Source of the DNA: Streptomyces nojiriensis
GTDB lineage: Bacteria > Actinomycetota > Actinomycetes > Streptomycetales > Streptomycetaceae
Direction of reading: 5' to 3'
Assembly (NCBI RefSeq): GCF_017639205.1
Contig: NZ_CP071139.1
Coordinates: 1,364,001-1,428,000 of the forward strand
Length of the DNA: 64,000 bases
Shown: positions 46,307 through 54,841 of the stretch, one piece after another
Layout: the number at the start of each line of letters is the position of its first letter
How positions within the stretch are numbered: position 1 is the first letter of the stretch
Translations under genes and position numbers: made by a program
The notes under the pieces: model-generated
What the model was told of the DNA's origin: nothing
Seen by the model: only the letters and a program-made list of their open reading frames with translations
The model's database searches: none

Positions 46307-47086
46307 ATGACCCGCAAGGAGCGCTGGCAGGCGCTGCTGGACCTGCTCGTGGAACGGGGCGAGCTGGAGGTGGAACCCGCGGCGGAGACCCTCGGCGTGT
46401 CCGCCGCGACCATCCGCCGCGACCTCGACCAGCTCGCCGAGCAGCAACTGCTGGTCCGTACGCGCGGCGGAGCCGTGCTGCACGGGGTCTCGTACGAACT
46501 CCCGCTGCGCTACCGCACCTCGCGCCGCGCCGCCGAGAAGCACCGGATCAGCGAGGCGGTGGCGGCCCTGATCACCCCGGGCGAGGTGATCGGCCTGACG
46601 GGCGGCACCACGACCACGGAGGTGGCGCGCGCCCTGGCCGGGCGCCCGGACCTGGCCCAGGGCTCGCCGGCGCTCACCGTGGTGACCAACGCCCTCAACA
46701 TCGCGGGCGAGCTGGTGATCCGGCCGCAGTTCAAGATCGTACTGACGGGCGGGGTGGCCCGCCCCCAGTCGTACGAGCTGACGGGCCCGCTCGCCGAGCA
46801 GGTCCTCGGGCAGCTCGCGGTGGACACGGCGGTGCTCGGCGTGGACGGCTTCGATCCGCAGGACGGCGCGGCGACCCGCCACGAGGACGAGGCCTCGGTC
46901 AACCGCCTGCTGTGCGAACGCGCCCGCCGGGTGGTGGTCGCGGCCGACTCCAGCAAGCTGGGCGTCCGCGCGTTCGCCCGTATCTGCGCGACCTCGTCGG
47001 TGGACGTCCTGGTGACGGACACGGGACTGGCCCCGGCGGTGGCCCGGGAGTTCGAGACGAAGGGCGTGGAGGTGGTCCGGGTGTGA
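46307..47086 (+). CDS. DeoR/GlpR-family regulator
   Basis: The 259-residue protein has the DeoR helix-turn-helix at the start (RKERWQALLDLLVERGELEVEPAAETLGVSAATIRRDLDQLAEQQLLVRTRGGAVL) and a sugar-phosphate-binding C-terminal domain (IGLTGGTTTTEVARAL, KIVLTGGVARPQSYELTGPLAE, VVVAADSSKLGVRAFARI). It should repress the divergent SIS/aldolase genes and release them on binding a sugar phosphate. A run GAATGCG-CT-GAATGCG near 46148-46163 in the shared promoter region is a possible operator. Confidence 0.9.
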   Translation: MTRKERWQALLDLLVERGELEVEPAAETLGVSAATIRRDLDQLAEQQLLVRTRGGAVLHGVSYELPLRYRTSRRAAEKHRISEAVAALITPGEVIGLTGGTTTTEVARALAGRPDLAQGSPALTVVTNALNIAGELVIRPQFKIVLTGGVARPQSYELTGPLAEQVLGQLAVDTAVLGVDGFDPQDGAATRHEDEASVNRLLCERARRVVVAADSSKLGVRAFARICATSSVDVLVTDTGLAPAVAREFETKGVEVVRV

Positions 47087-47144
47087 GCGGGGTGCCTCCG
47101 TCGGCGGCGACCGGCACGGCCACCGCCTGCGGAGGCGCGGCGCG

Positions 47145-48110
47145 CTACCCCACGGCCTGCCGCGCATCGGCGAGCAAGGTCGCCAGGGTCATCCTGGTGA
47201 CGTCGGCGAGGTAGCCGTAGTCGAGCGTGTCCGGCGTGTCCGACGTCTCGTGGTAGTGCGGGTTCCCCTCCCCCTCGTAGGCACCGATCGTCACGTCGCC
47301 GTGTGCTTCGAACGGCATGTAGTCACTGGCGAAGATGGGACCGAGCATGACCGGCAGTGCCGTGTGGTCCGCGGCGGCCTGCGCCATGACCGCGGCGAAG
47401 GCCTTCGACGCGGCGTCATTGCCCGGTACCGCGTTCCCCAGGTCGCGCTCCACCGTCACGGAGCCGTCCGCCGGTGGCCTCCCGACCATGTCCAGGTTCA
47501 CGACCCGGTAGGCCTCGCCGTCGGTGGCGTGGAGCTCCGCGGCATACTCCGTGGCGCCCCACAGCCCCTGTTCTTCGCCGGAGAAGGCCACGAACCGGAG
47601 GGTGGAGGCCAGCGCGACGGGGGCGAGCAGACGCGCGATCTCGAGCACCGCCGCCACACCGCTGCCGTTGTCGTCGGCTCCCGGAGCACGTGCCGTGGTG
47701 TTGTTCAGGTCCGCCATGCGGCTGTCGTAGTGGGCGCACACGATGATGACGGGCCGGCCGGCAGCCGTCCCGGGTTTGGTGCAGATCACGTTGTCGGCAC
47801 TGTGACCGGCATTGGTCCACGTGCGCCGGACCACATCCGTGTACCCGGCCGCTTCGAACCGGCTCACGATCTCCTCGGCGGCCTGCCCGATGAGGGGCGA
47901 GAAGGTGTGACGCGTGTGGAAGGCCGCGAGTGCCTCGACGGAGTTCCTCAGCTCGTCCGCCGAGACCGACTCGACCAGTGTGGAGATGAACTCGTTCTTC
48001 TGCGTGGCCGCCCGCTTGCGTTCGGCCGGGGCCACGGGCTCGGCGGCGCTGGGCGGGTAGCGCTTCTCGGGGGGTGCCAGCGGCAGTGCCGCACGTGTGT
48101 CACGTTCCAT
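47145..48110 (-). CDS. M28-family metallopeptidase
   Basis: The 321-residue protein has all zinc ligands of M28 aminopeptidases: His in VCAHYDSR, Asp in PGADDNGSG, the Glu pair in FSGEEQGLWG, Asp in VNLDMVGRP and the last His in HYHETSDTPD. No signal peptide is visible at the start (ERDTRAALPLAPPEKRYPPS), unlike the secreted Streptomyces aminopeptidases; a Pro/Glu-rich lead of ~40 residues precedes the catalytic domain. It should remove N-terminal residues from peptides. ATG 48110 is preferred over GTG 48113. Only 9-12 bases separate it from the true end of the propeptide-like gene, so the two form an operon. Confidence 0.9.
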   Translation of the reverse strand: MERDTRAALPLAPPEKRYPPSAAEPVAPAERKRAATQKNEFISTLVESVSADELRNSVEALAAFHTRHTFSPLIGQAAEEIVSRFEAAGYTDVVRRTWTNAGHSADNVICTKPGTAAGRPVIIVCAHYDSRMADLNNTTARAPGADDNGSGVAAVLEIARLLAPVALASTLRFVAFSGEEQGLWGATEYAAELHATDGEAYRVVNLDMVGRPPADGSVTVERDLGNAVPGNDAASKAFAAVMAQAAADHTALPVMLGPIFASDYMPFEAHGDVTIGAYEGEGNPHYHETSDTPDTLDYGYLADVTRMTLATLLADARQAVG

Positions 48111-49110
48111 CACGGGCCGCCTTCAGCCGGTGTTGAGGGCGGGTTGGCAGTAGGCGCAGCCGTTGTATCCGCGTGCGACCGCGTCCTCGGCACGGAGGAA
48201 GGGGACCGAAGGTCGGACTGTCCCAGTCGTTGCACCGGAACCACTCCCCGTCGAGCCGGAACATTCCACCGCTGGCGGGTGCCACCTCGGCCTGGACGTC
48301 GTGCCGGAAGCCGTTCAGCTTCGCCACGCCGGACCCGGCGTGGAGCGTGCTGTCGTTCGACTCGGTCACGGGGTCGGGCGAGAAGACCTTGAGCGTGGCC
48401 GTCACGTACTTTCCCACGAGCTCGACCCAGAGCAAGGTGCCGGCAATGGCGTCCACGACGACGCGGAAGTGCTCGATGGGGCCGGTGGTCTCGACCACCA
48501 GATCGTGCACGAGGTGCAGCGCGCCGTCCGGCTTCCTCCCCTTCTTCAGCAGCGCGACGGAAGCGGAGGGGTAGTCGCTCCCCGGCAGGGAGGGCCGGTC
48601 CGTGTCCCGCAGGTAGACGAGTTGGTCCCGGGTCACGTCTGCTGTTTCGAAGTCCTTCTTGAAGGGCGCGAGGGCGACCTTCAAGACATCGGCCACCGTA
48701 CGTGCGTCACCGGGGTCGGGAGCATCGGCGACGTCCATCTCCCCGGTGTGGTCGACCTGGATCACGCTGGCCTGCTTGACGTCGGCGACGGCCTGAACGG
48801 TGGCGCCCACCACCGGGATGTCGTTGTGGAACTGCTGGAAGCGCACCCGCAGCGTCGCCGCGCCTTCGGTCGATTCCACCTCGCGCAGATCGATCGAGCC
48901 GGTGTTCAGGTCTCCCGAGCGCGCCGCCATGAACGAGTCGATGGCCTTGCGCGCCGTCGACGCACGGACCAGGGTCGCTCCCGGATCGACGTATTTGCGC
49001 AGTACACCACCGGCATCCGCGTGTTCACCGACGTCGGGGACCATGCGCAGCGGCCGGTCGGCCTCCGGGCCCGGCATGTTCCTCTGCCGTTCTCCGCGAT
49101 CCCGAGCCAT
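48100..49110 (-). CDS. Orphan FTP/PepSY propeptide-like protein (C-terminus frameshifted)
   Basis: As written the frame gives 336 residues. Residues ~40-230 match the fungalysin/thermolysin propeptide (VRFQQFHNDIPVVGATVQAVADVK) followed by a PepSY-like part (DGALHLVHDLVVET, FRVVVDAIAGTLLWVE). In M4/M36 peptidases these regions precede the catalytic domain, act as chaperone/inhibitor and are cut off; here no HExxH follows. The end of the frame is odd: after DSPTFG the text becomes Arg-rich. A neighbouring frame reads VPFLRAEDAVARGYNGCAYCQ and stops at 48123, just before the peptidase start, which looks like the true C-terminus. ATG 49110 has GAGGAGGACATC upstream. No signal peptide is seen. 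Confidence 0.7.
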   Translation of the reverse strand: MARDRGERQRNMPGPEADRPLRMVPDVGEHADAGGVLRKYVDPGATLVRASTARKAIDSFMAARSGDLNTGSIDLREVESTEGAATLRVRFQQFHNDIPVVGATVQAVADVKQASVIQVDHTGEMDVADAPDPGDARTVADVLKVALAPFKKDFETADVTRDQLVYLRDTDRPSLPGSDYPSASVALLKKGRKPDGALHLVHDLVVETTGPIEHFRVVVDAIAGTLLWVELVGKYVTATLKVFSPDPVTESNDSTLHAGSGVAKLNGFRHDVQAEVAPASGGMFRLDGEWFRCNDWDSPTFGPLPPCRGRGRTRIQRLRLLPTRPQHRLKAARDGT

Positions 49111-49398
49111 GATGTCCTCCTCAACGCACATGCGGAGGGTAAGGAAACGCATCATCAGAGCGGGTGGATGCCCCCGGGCGCCCGTCACGTGACCGTTCCG
49201 CTTACGGGAACCGCCGTGGACTTTTGGCACTCTCAGCAAAAGCGTAGCGTCGTCCGCCGACTCCTGCGACGCGAGCACGCGCCGCAAAGCCCCCCGCCCG
49301 CCCGGGAGATCGGGCTGCGGTACGGACCCACACGGCTTGCGCCCGGTGGCGCCCGGGGCCGCCTGCACGCGGGTCCGGCCGCCGGACCGGAGCGGTGC

Positions 49399-50313
49399 TC
49401 AGTGGGCCGGCAGCCGCTCCGACTCGCGGACCAGGGCGGCCAGGACGGGCGCGATCAGAGGGTGGGTCTCGCCGCCGCGGCGGGTGGCCGCGAAGACGCG
49501 GCGGGTGGCCGCCGGGCCCGTGACGGGGCGCACCTGGACCTCCTTGAGGTCCATGCCGCGCAGGGCCGAGCGCGGGACGAGGGCCACTCCGGCCCCGGCG
49601 CCCACCAGTGCCGTCACGGCGCGGAAGTCGTCCGAGGAGTGCACGAGCCGGGGCTGGAAGCCCGCCAGTTCGCAGGCGAGCAGCGTCACGTCGTGGCACG
49701 GGTTGCCGGGGTACTGGCCCACCCAGTCCGAGTCGGAGAGGTCGGCCAGCGACACCGCGGGCAGGTCGGCCAGCGGATGCCCCGAGGGCAGGACCGCGTC
49801 GAAGGGTTCCGCGTACAGGGGGAGGACGGACAGCCGCGCGTCGTCGGCGCCCGGGCCGCCCCGGTACTCGACGGCCAGCGCGAGGTCCGCCTCGCCGTCC
49901 AGCAGCTGCGGCAGGCTCTGGTCACCCTCCGCGTCGCGGACCCGCAGCCGGATGCCCGGGCGTTCCAGCGCGAGCCGGGCGATGGCCGGGGCCAGCACCT
50001 CCGCGATGCCCGTCGCGAAGGCTGCGACGGTGACCTCGCCCGCCGTACCGCCGGCGTAGGCCGCGAGCTCCGCCTCCGCCCGCTCCAGCTGCGCGAGCAC
50101 CTCGTGCGCGTGGCCGAGGAGGATCTCACCGGCCGCCGTGAGCCGGACGCCCCGACCGCTGCGGGTGAGCAGCGTGTGGCCCGTCTCCTGCTCCAGCGCA
50201 GCGAGCTGCTGGGAGACGGCGGAGGGGGTGAGGTACAGGGCTGCGGCCGCGGCGGTCACCGTACGGTGGTCCGCCACGGCCCGCAGGATGCGCAGCCGGC
50301 GGGGGTCGATCAC
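49399..50313 (-). CDS. LysR-family transcriptional regulator
   Basis: The 304-residue protein has the LysR helix-turn-helix (LRILRAVADHRTVTAAAAALYLTPSAVSQQLAALEQETGHTLLTRSGRGVRLT) and effector domain (GEVTVAAFATGIAEVLAPAIARL; DARLSVLPLYAEPFDAVLPSGHPLA; GAGAGVALVPRSAL). It begins 48 bases after the end of kbl on the same strand, so it could be read with the threonine genes and control them. The effector is not known. Confidence 0.9.
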   Translation of the reverse strand: MIDPRRLRILRAVADHRTVTAAAAALYLTPSAVSQQLAALEQETGHTLLTRSGRGVRLTAAGEILLGHAHEVLAQLERAEAELAAYAGGTAGEVTVAAFATGIAEVLAPAIARLALERPGIRLRVRDAEGDQSLPQLLDGEADLALAVEYRGGPGADDARLSVLPLYAEPFDAVLPSGHPLADLPAVSLADLSDSDWVGQYPGNPCHDVTLLACELAGFQPRLVHSSDDFRAVTALVGAGAGVALVPRSALRGMDLKEVQVRPVTGPAATRRVFAATRRGGETHPLIAPVLAALVRESERLPAH

Positions 50314-50361
50314 CCCACCATTGTCTCAGGGTGCACGAACCCCTCAGACCCCTCGGGTCCC

Positions 50362-51570
50362 TCAGGCCCCGGCGGTGCCGAGGGCGGCGCGGGCGTCGAT
50401 GAAGGCGGCCACCGCGCGCTCGACGTCGGCCGTCGAGTGGGCCGCCGAGAGCTGGACGCGGATGCGCGCCGCGCCCATCGGCACCACCGGGTAGGAGAAG
50501 CCGATCACGTACACGCCGCGCTCCAGGAGCAGCTCCGCCATCCTGGCCGCCTCGGCCGCGTCACCGATCATGACCGGGGCGATGGCGTGGTCGCCGGGCA
50601 GGATCTCGAAGCCGGCCTCGGTCATCTTCGTACGGAAGAGCGCGGTGTTGGCGGCGAGGTGTTCACGCAGGTCACCGGCCGACTCCAGCAGGTCGAGGAC
50701 CTTGAGGGAGGCGGCCGCGATGACCGGGGCGAGGGAGTTGGAGAAGAGGTACGGGCGCGAGCGCTGGCGGAGCAGCTCCACGATCTCGGCGCGGGCCGCG
50801 ACGTAGCCGCCGGAGGCGCCGCCGAGGGCCTTGCCGAGGGTGCCGGTGATGATGTCGACGCGGTCCATGACGCCGTGCAGCTCGGGGGTGCCGCGGCCGC
50901 CGGGGCCGACGAAGCCGACGGCGTGCGAGTCGTCGACCATGACCATGGCGTCGTAGCGGTCGGCCAGGTCGCAGATCTCGGCGAGCGGGGCGACGTAGCC
51001 GTCCATGGAGAAGACGCCGTCGGTGACGATCAGCTTGCGGCGGGCGCCGCCCTCGGCAGCTTCCTTCAGGCGGGCTTCGAGCTCGGCCAGGTCGCGGTTG
51101 GCGTAGCGGAAGCGGCGGGCCTTGGAGAGGCGGATGCCGTCGATGATCGAGGCGTGGTTGAGGGCGTCGGAGATGACCGCGTCCTCGGCGCCGAGCAGGG
51201 TCTCGAAGACGCCGCCGTTGGCGTCGAAGCAGGAGGAGTAGAGGATCGTGTCCTCCTGGCCGAGGAAGGCCGAGAGCCGCGCCTCCAGCTCCTTGTGCAC
51301 CTCCTGGGTGCCGCAGATGAAGCGGACGGAGGCCATTCCGTAGCCCCAGCGGTCCAGTGCGTCCTTCGCGGCGGCGACGACCTCGGGGTGGTCGGCCAGC
51401 CCCAGGTAGTTGTTGGCGCAGAAGTTGAGCACCTCGCCGGCGGTGCCGCCCGAGGTGACGGCGACGGCCGCGTTCTGCGGGGTGCCGATGACGCGCTCGG
51501 GCTTGTGCAGGCCGGCGGCGCGGATCTCGTCGAGGGTGGAGCGCAGGTCCTCGCGGACGGTCTCGAACAT
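50362..51570 (-). CDS. kbl: 2-amino-3-ketobutyrate CoA ligase (glycine C-acetyltransferase)
   Basis: The 402-residue protein is a PLP enzyme of the alpha-oxoamine synthase family. It has the Kbl start [53 protein letters not shown] and the PLP lysine in [16 protein letters not shown]. It splits 2-amino-3-ketobutyrate with CoA into glycine and acetyl-CoA. It follows tdh, so together they degrade threonine. A 154-base gap with a strong hairpin separates the two. Confidence 0.95.
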   Translation of the reverse strand: MFETVREDLRSTLDEIRAAGLHKPERVIGTPQNAAVAVTSGGTAGEVLNFCANNYLGLADHPEVVAAAKDALDRWGYGMASVRFICGTQEVHKELEARLSAFLGQEDTILYSSCFDANGGVFETLLGAEDAVISDALNHASIIDGIRLSKARRFRYANRDLAELEARLKEAAEGGARRKLIVTDGVFSMDGYVAPLAEICDLADRYDAMVMVDDSHAVGFVGPGGRGTPELHGVMDRVDIITGTLGKALGGASGGYVAARAEIVELLRQRSRPYLFSNSLAPVIAAASLKVLDLLESAGDLREHLAANTALFRTKMTEAGFEILPGDHAIAPVMIGDAAEAARMAELLLERGVYVIGFSYPVVPMGAARIRVQLSAAHSTADVERAVAAFIDARAALGTAGA

Positions 51571-51628
51571 GGTGCGGTTCTCCTTGTGCGGCGGAGGGCG
51601 GCGGAAGGCGACTGGGGCGACGAGGGAG

Positions 51629-51672
51629 GGGCCGGGCCCCGCGGAGGGGGGAGGGTGTGCGGGGCCCGGCCC
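51629..51672 (-). terminator. Strong hairpin in the tdh-kbl gap
   Basis: The arms GGGCCGGGCCCCGC (51629-51642) and GCGGGGCCCGGCCC (51659-51672) are a perfect 14-base inverted repeat with a 16-base loop. No T tract follows, as is common in high-GC genomes. It could be a partial terminator, an mRNA-stabilising hairpin, or an attenuator that sets the ratio of kbl to tdh. Confidence 0.55.
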
Positions 51673-51724
51673 GGAGGGAGATGGTTCGTCAGGTGTGGCC
51701 GGGGGTCGGCCGGGGGCGGTCGGG

Positions 51725-52753
51725 CTACGCCGTCCAGTCCAGGATGATCTTGCCGCTGCGGGCGGTCGACGCCTCGTCGAAGGCGGCCTCGAAGTCGCGG
51801 TGCGAGTAGCGGCCGGTGATGACCGGGCTCAGGTCGAGCCCGCCCTCCAGCAGCACGGTCATCGCGTACCAGGTCTCGAACATCTCACGGCCGTAGATGC
51901 CCTTGATCGTGATCATCGACGTGACCACCTTCGCCCAGTCCACCGGGAACTCCTGCGCGGGCAGGCCCAGCATGGCGATCCGGCCGCCGTGCGTCATGTT
52001 GTCGATCATGTCGCGCATGGCCTCGGCGCGGCCGGACATCTCCAGGCCGATGTCGAAGCCCTCGCGCAGGCCGAGCTTGGTCTGCGCCTCGGCGATGGAG
52101 GACTCGGCGACGTTGACGGCGAGGGTGGCGCCCGCCTTGCGGGCGATCTCCAGGCGCTCGGGGCTGACGTCGGTGATGACCACGTTGCGGGCGCCGGCGT
52201 GCCGGGCCACGGCCGCCGCCATGATCCCGATCGGGCCGGCGCCGGTGATCAGCACGTCCTCGCCGACGAGCGGGAAGGACAGCGCGGTGTGCACGGCGTT
52301 GCCGAAGGGGTCGAAGATCGCGGCGACGTCCAGGTCCACGGCCGTGCGGTGCACCCACACGTTCTGGGCGGGCAGGACCACATACTCGGCGAACGCGCCG
52401 TCGCGGCCGACCCCGAGGCCGATCGTGCTGCGGCACAGGTGGCGGCGGCCGGCCAGGCAGTTGCGGCACTTGCCGCACACCAGGTGGCCCTCGCCGCTGA
52501 CCAGCGCGCCGACCTCGATGTCCTGGACGTCCGCGCCGAGCGCCGCGACCTCGCCGACGAACTCGTGGCCGAGGACGAGGGGCGTCTTGACCGCGCCCTG
52601 CGCCCAGCCGTCCCAGGCGCGGATGTGCAGGTCGGTTCCGCAGATGCCGGTGCGCAGCACCTTGATCAGTACGTCGCCGGGGCCGTATTCGGGCTCGGGG
52701 ACGTCCATGAGCCACAGGCCGGGTTCTGCCTTGTGCTTGACGAGTGCCTTCAT
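51725..52753 (-). CDS. tdh: L-threonine 3-dehydrogenase
   Basis: The 342-residue protein is a zinc-type medium-chain dehydrogenase. It has CGTDLHI (catalytic zinc Cys), GHEFVGEV (His-Glu), the structural zinc set [15 protein letters not shown], and the NAD-binding [15 protein letters not shown]. The motif [26 protein letters not shown] is typical of Tdh. It oxidises threonine to 2-amino-3-ketobutyrate, which the kbl product splits. The start faces a divergent alpha/beta hydrolase gene. Confidence 0.95.
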   Translation of the reverse strand: MKALVKHKAEPGLWLMDVPEPEYGPGDVLIKVLRTGICGTDLHIRAWDGWAQGAVKTPLVLGHEFVGEVAALGADVQDIEVGALVSGEGHLVCGKCRNCLAGRRHLCRSTIGLGVGRDGAFAEYVVLPAQNVWVHRTAVDLDVAAIFDPFGNAVHTALSFPLVGEDVLITGAGPIGIMAAAVARHAGARNVVITDVSPERLEIARKAGATLAVNVAESSIAEAQTKLGLREGFDIGLEMSGRAEAMRDMIDNMTHGGRIAMLGLPAQEFPVDWAKVVTSMITIKGIYGREMFETWYAMTVLLEGGLDLSPVITGRYSHRDFEAAFDEASTARSGKIILDWTA

Positions 52754-52965
52754 GGGGTGGCTCCAGGCATGCGGAAGGGTACGCCGCGGGCGGATGGGCC
52801 CGAACGGCGGCGGTGACGTGCACCAATCTGCCGATCAGTGCGGTGATCAGTCCATCGAGACTTTCTTAAACGGGTCGACAGCGCAGCTTCACGCCTATGC
52901 TCCTCCCGTGACGGGGAAGGGGCCCGCGCTGGGGACGGCGCGGGGGAAAAGGGGAGGTGAGGAGC

Positions 52966-53874
52966 GTGCCGAGTCTGCGTAGCAGGGCGCTGTCGGTGGC
53001 GCTGATCGCGGTGGGACGGCGAAGACGGTACGCGAGCGCGGAGGCCGTCCGGGCCCGGGTGGCCGAGTCCGCCCGCCGGCCCGCGTCCCATCTGCCGCCG
53101 CGGTCGCTGGGGCGGGTCGCCGACATCTCGCGGACCTTCGTCGGAGCCTGGCCGGTGTACGACGTATCCCCGCTCGGGACGGAGCCGGCGGCCCACGTGC
53201 TGTACGTGCACGGCGGCGGCTACGTCCACGAGCTGGAGCGCCCGCACTGGGCGCTGATCCGGACCCTGGTCACGCAGGCGCGGGCGCGGGTGGTCGTACC
53301 CGCGTACATCCTGGCTCCGCGCGGTACCGCCGACCGGACGGTCCCGGTCGCCGCCGATCTGCTGAGCGGTCTGATCGCGAGCGGCGGCTCCGGCGGGACG
53401 GTGCTGATCGGGGACTCCGCCGGAGCCGGGCTGGCGCTGGCGGCCGCGCAGCGGCTGCGCGACCGCACCGGGGACCAGCCGTCCCGGATCGTGCTGATCT
53501 CGCCCTGGCTGGACGTGACCATGAGCCATCCGGACCAGGCGGCCATCGAGGCGGCCGATCCGCTGCTGGCCCGCCCGGGGCTGCTGGAGGCCGGGCGGCT
53601 GTACGCCGGAACCCTGGACGCCGAAGACCCCCGGGTGAGCCCGCTGCACGGCGGCTTCGCCGGGCTGGCGCCGATGACGGTGTTCACCGGGACCCGGGAC
53701 GTGTTGACCACGGACAGCCGGGAGCTGCTGCGCCGGGCCCGCGCGGACGGGGCCGAGGTGGAGTTCCACGAGGCGGCGGGGCTGCCGCACGGGTACCCGC
53801 TGCTGCCCGTGCCGGAGGGACGCGCGGCGCGCGAGCGGATCGTCGAGCTGATCAGGTCGACGGCGGAGCTGTGA
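52966..53874 (+). CDS. Alpha/beta hydrolase (HSL-type esterase/lipase)
   Basis: The 302-residue protein has the hormone-sensitive-lipase class oxyanion motif VLYVHGGGYVHEL (HGGG), the nucleophile elbow VLIGDSAGAGLALA (GDSAG, Ser near 150), an acid in TGTRDVLTTDSRELL and the catalytic His in AAGLPHGYPLLP. It should hydrolyse short- to medium-chain esters in the cytoplasm; the lead ~30 residues are Arg-rich, with no clear signal peptide. GTG 52966 fits a GGGGAGG site better than GTG 52957. It stands alone. Confidence 0.88.
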   Translation: MPSLRSRALSVALIAVGRRRRYASAEAVRARVAESARRPASHLPPRSLGRVADISRTFVGAWPVYDVSPLGTEPAAHVLYVHGGGYVHELERPHWALIRTLVTQARARVVVPAYILAPRGTADRTVPVAADLLSGLIASGGSGGTVLIGDSAGAGLALAAAQRLRDRTGDQPSRIVLISPWLDVTMSHPDQAAIEAADPLLARPGLLEAGRLYAGTLDAEDPRVSPLHGGFAGLAPMTVFTGTRDVLTTDSRELLRRARADGAEVEFHEAAGLPHGYPLLPVPEGRAARERIVELIRSTAEL

Positions 53875-53916
53875 GGGCACGGCGGTGACGGCGGATGACG
53901 GCGGATCGCCGACGGC

Positions 53917-54654
53917 CTACGCCGTGCAGGTCATGAGGGAGCTGATCGGCCAGGCGCGGTACGCCGTCCAGTACGCCTCGTCGCGGACGGCGTCGGCGGG
54001 CGGGGTCCGGTTCGGCTGCCAGCCGACGGTGACGAAGCCCGCCTCGACGGCGGCCTCGGCGAGGTCGGCATGGGCCCACTCGCGGAATTCGAAGGGCACC
54101 GGCGGCTCGGTCAGGAAATGCGCCTTGAGCAGCGGCGCGTCGCCGTCCGGGACCCGGTCGAGGATGCGCACCCCGTACGGCGACCAGTCCACGCGCGGGA
54201 ACGCGCCCGCGTTGGGGACGATGGCGAGCAGCCTCCCGCCCGCCCGCAGATTGGCGCGGACGGACCGGAACATCGCGTGCAGGGACCTGCGGTCGGGCGC
54301 GTAGCTGAAGACGTACGCGGCGGTCGCGAGGTCGAAGGGGCCCAGGTCCGGCAGGCCGGCGGCATCGGCGACGTGGTACTCGACGTCCGGCCGGTCCTTG
54401 GTCGCCTCGTGCGCGCGGGCGAGCCGGATCATCTCCTCCGAGACGTCGACACCGACGGTCCGCCGGGCCCCACCGCGGGCCAGCAGCCGGGTGTTGTATC
54501 CGTATCCGCAGGCCAGGTCGAGGGCGTCGAGCCCGCGCACCCCGCCGAGGGCGTCGAGGGCTCCGTGCAGGGTGTAGGTGTCGGCCGCGGAGAACGCCGC
54601 CGTGCTCGTGGACTCCGCGTAGCGCTCGCCGATCGTGTCGTACTGGAACCGCAT
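53917..54654 (-). CDS. Class I SAM-dependent methyltransferase
   Basis: The 245-residue protein has a methyltransferase fold. Motif I is ALDLACGYGYNTRLLARGG, the acidic loop is VGVDVSEEMIRLARAHE, motif II is YHVADAAGLPDLGPFDLATAAYVFSYA, and LRAGGRLLAIVPN is the post-motif strand. The start MRFQYDTIGERYAESTS resembles Streptomyces small-molecule methyltransferases. The acceptor is unknown. It is divergent from the phosphatase gene. Confidence 0.85.
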   Translation of the reverse strand: MRFQYDTIGERYAESTSTAAFSAADTYTLHGALDALGGVRGLDALDLACGYGYNTRLLARGGARRTVGVDVSEEMIRLARAHEATKDRPDVEYHVADAAGLPDLGPFDLATAAYVFSYAPDRRSLHAMFRSVRANLRAGGRLLAIVPNAGAFPRVDWSPYGVRILDRVPDGDAPLLKAHFLTEPPVPFEFREWAHADLAEAAVEAGFVTVGWQPNRTPPADAVRDEAYWTAYRAWPISSLMTCTA

Positions 54655-54841
54655 GCTCTGCCTTCCGGGGGCCTGCCGGGGGTGGGACGCCTGCGTATCG
54701 TGCCCCGCGGCACCGTCCGGGGGGTGGGCCGCACACCCGTGCGTCCCCCGGACGAGGGAAGCGGTCGGCCTATCGGCCGCGGCACGGCCGCGACCAGCCA
54801 GGATGCAGGTGTCGCCGCCGAGGGCGCATCCTTGCTGTGTG

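Noticed and set aside
47094..47136. GCCTCCG/CGGAGGC repeat between the DeoR and M28 genes as a terminator
   Set aside because: Only 7-base arms with a 29-base loop; too weak to list, though the genes converge here.
48163..51747. A plus-strand open frame of almost 1200 codons
   Set aside because: It lies opposite the propeptide, LysR and kbl genes, has Val/Gly/His-rich text with no domain, and is a typical antisense artefact of high third-position GC.
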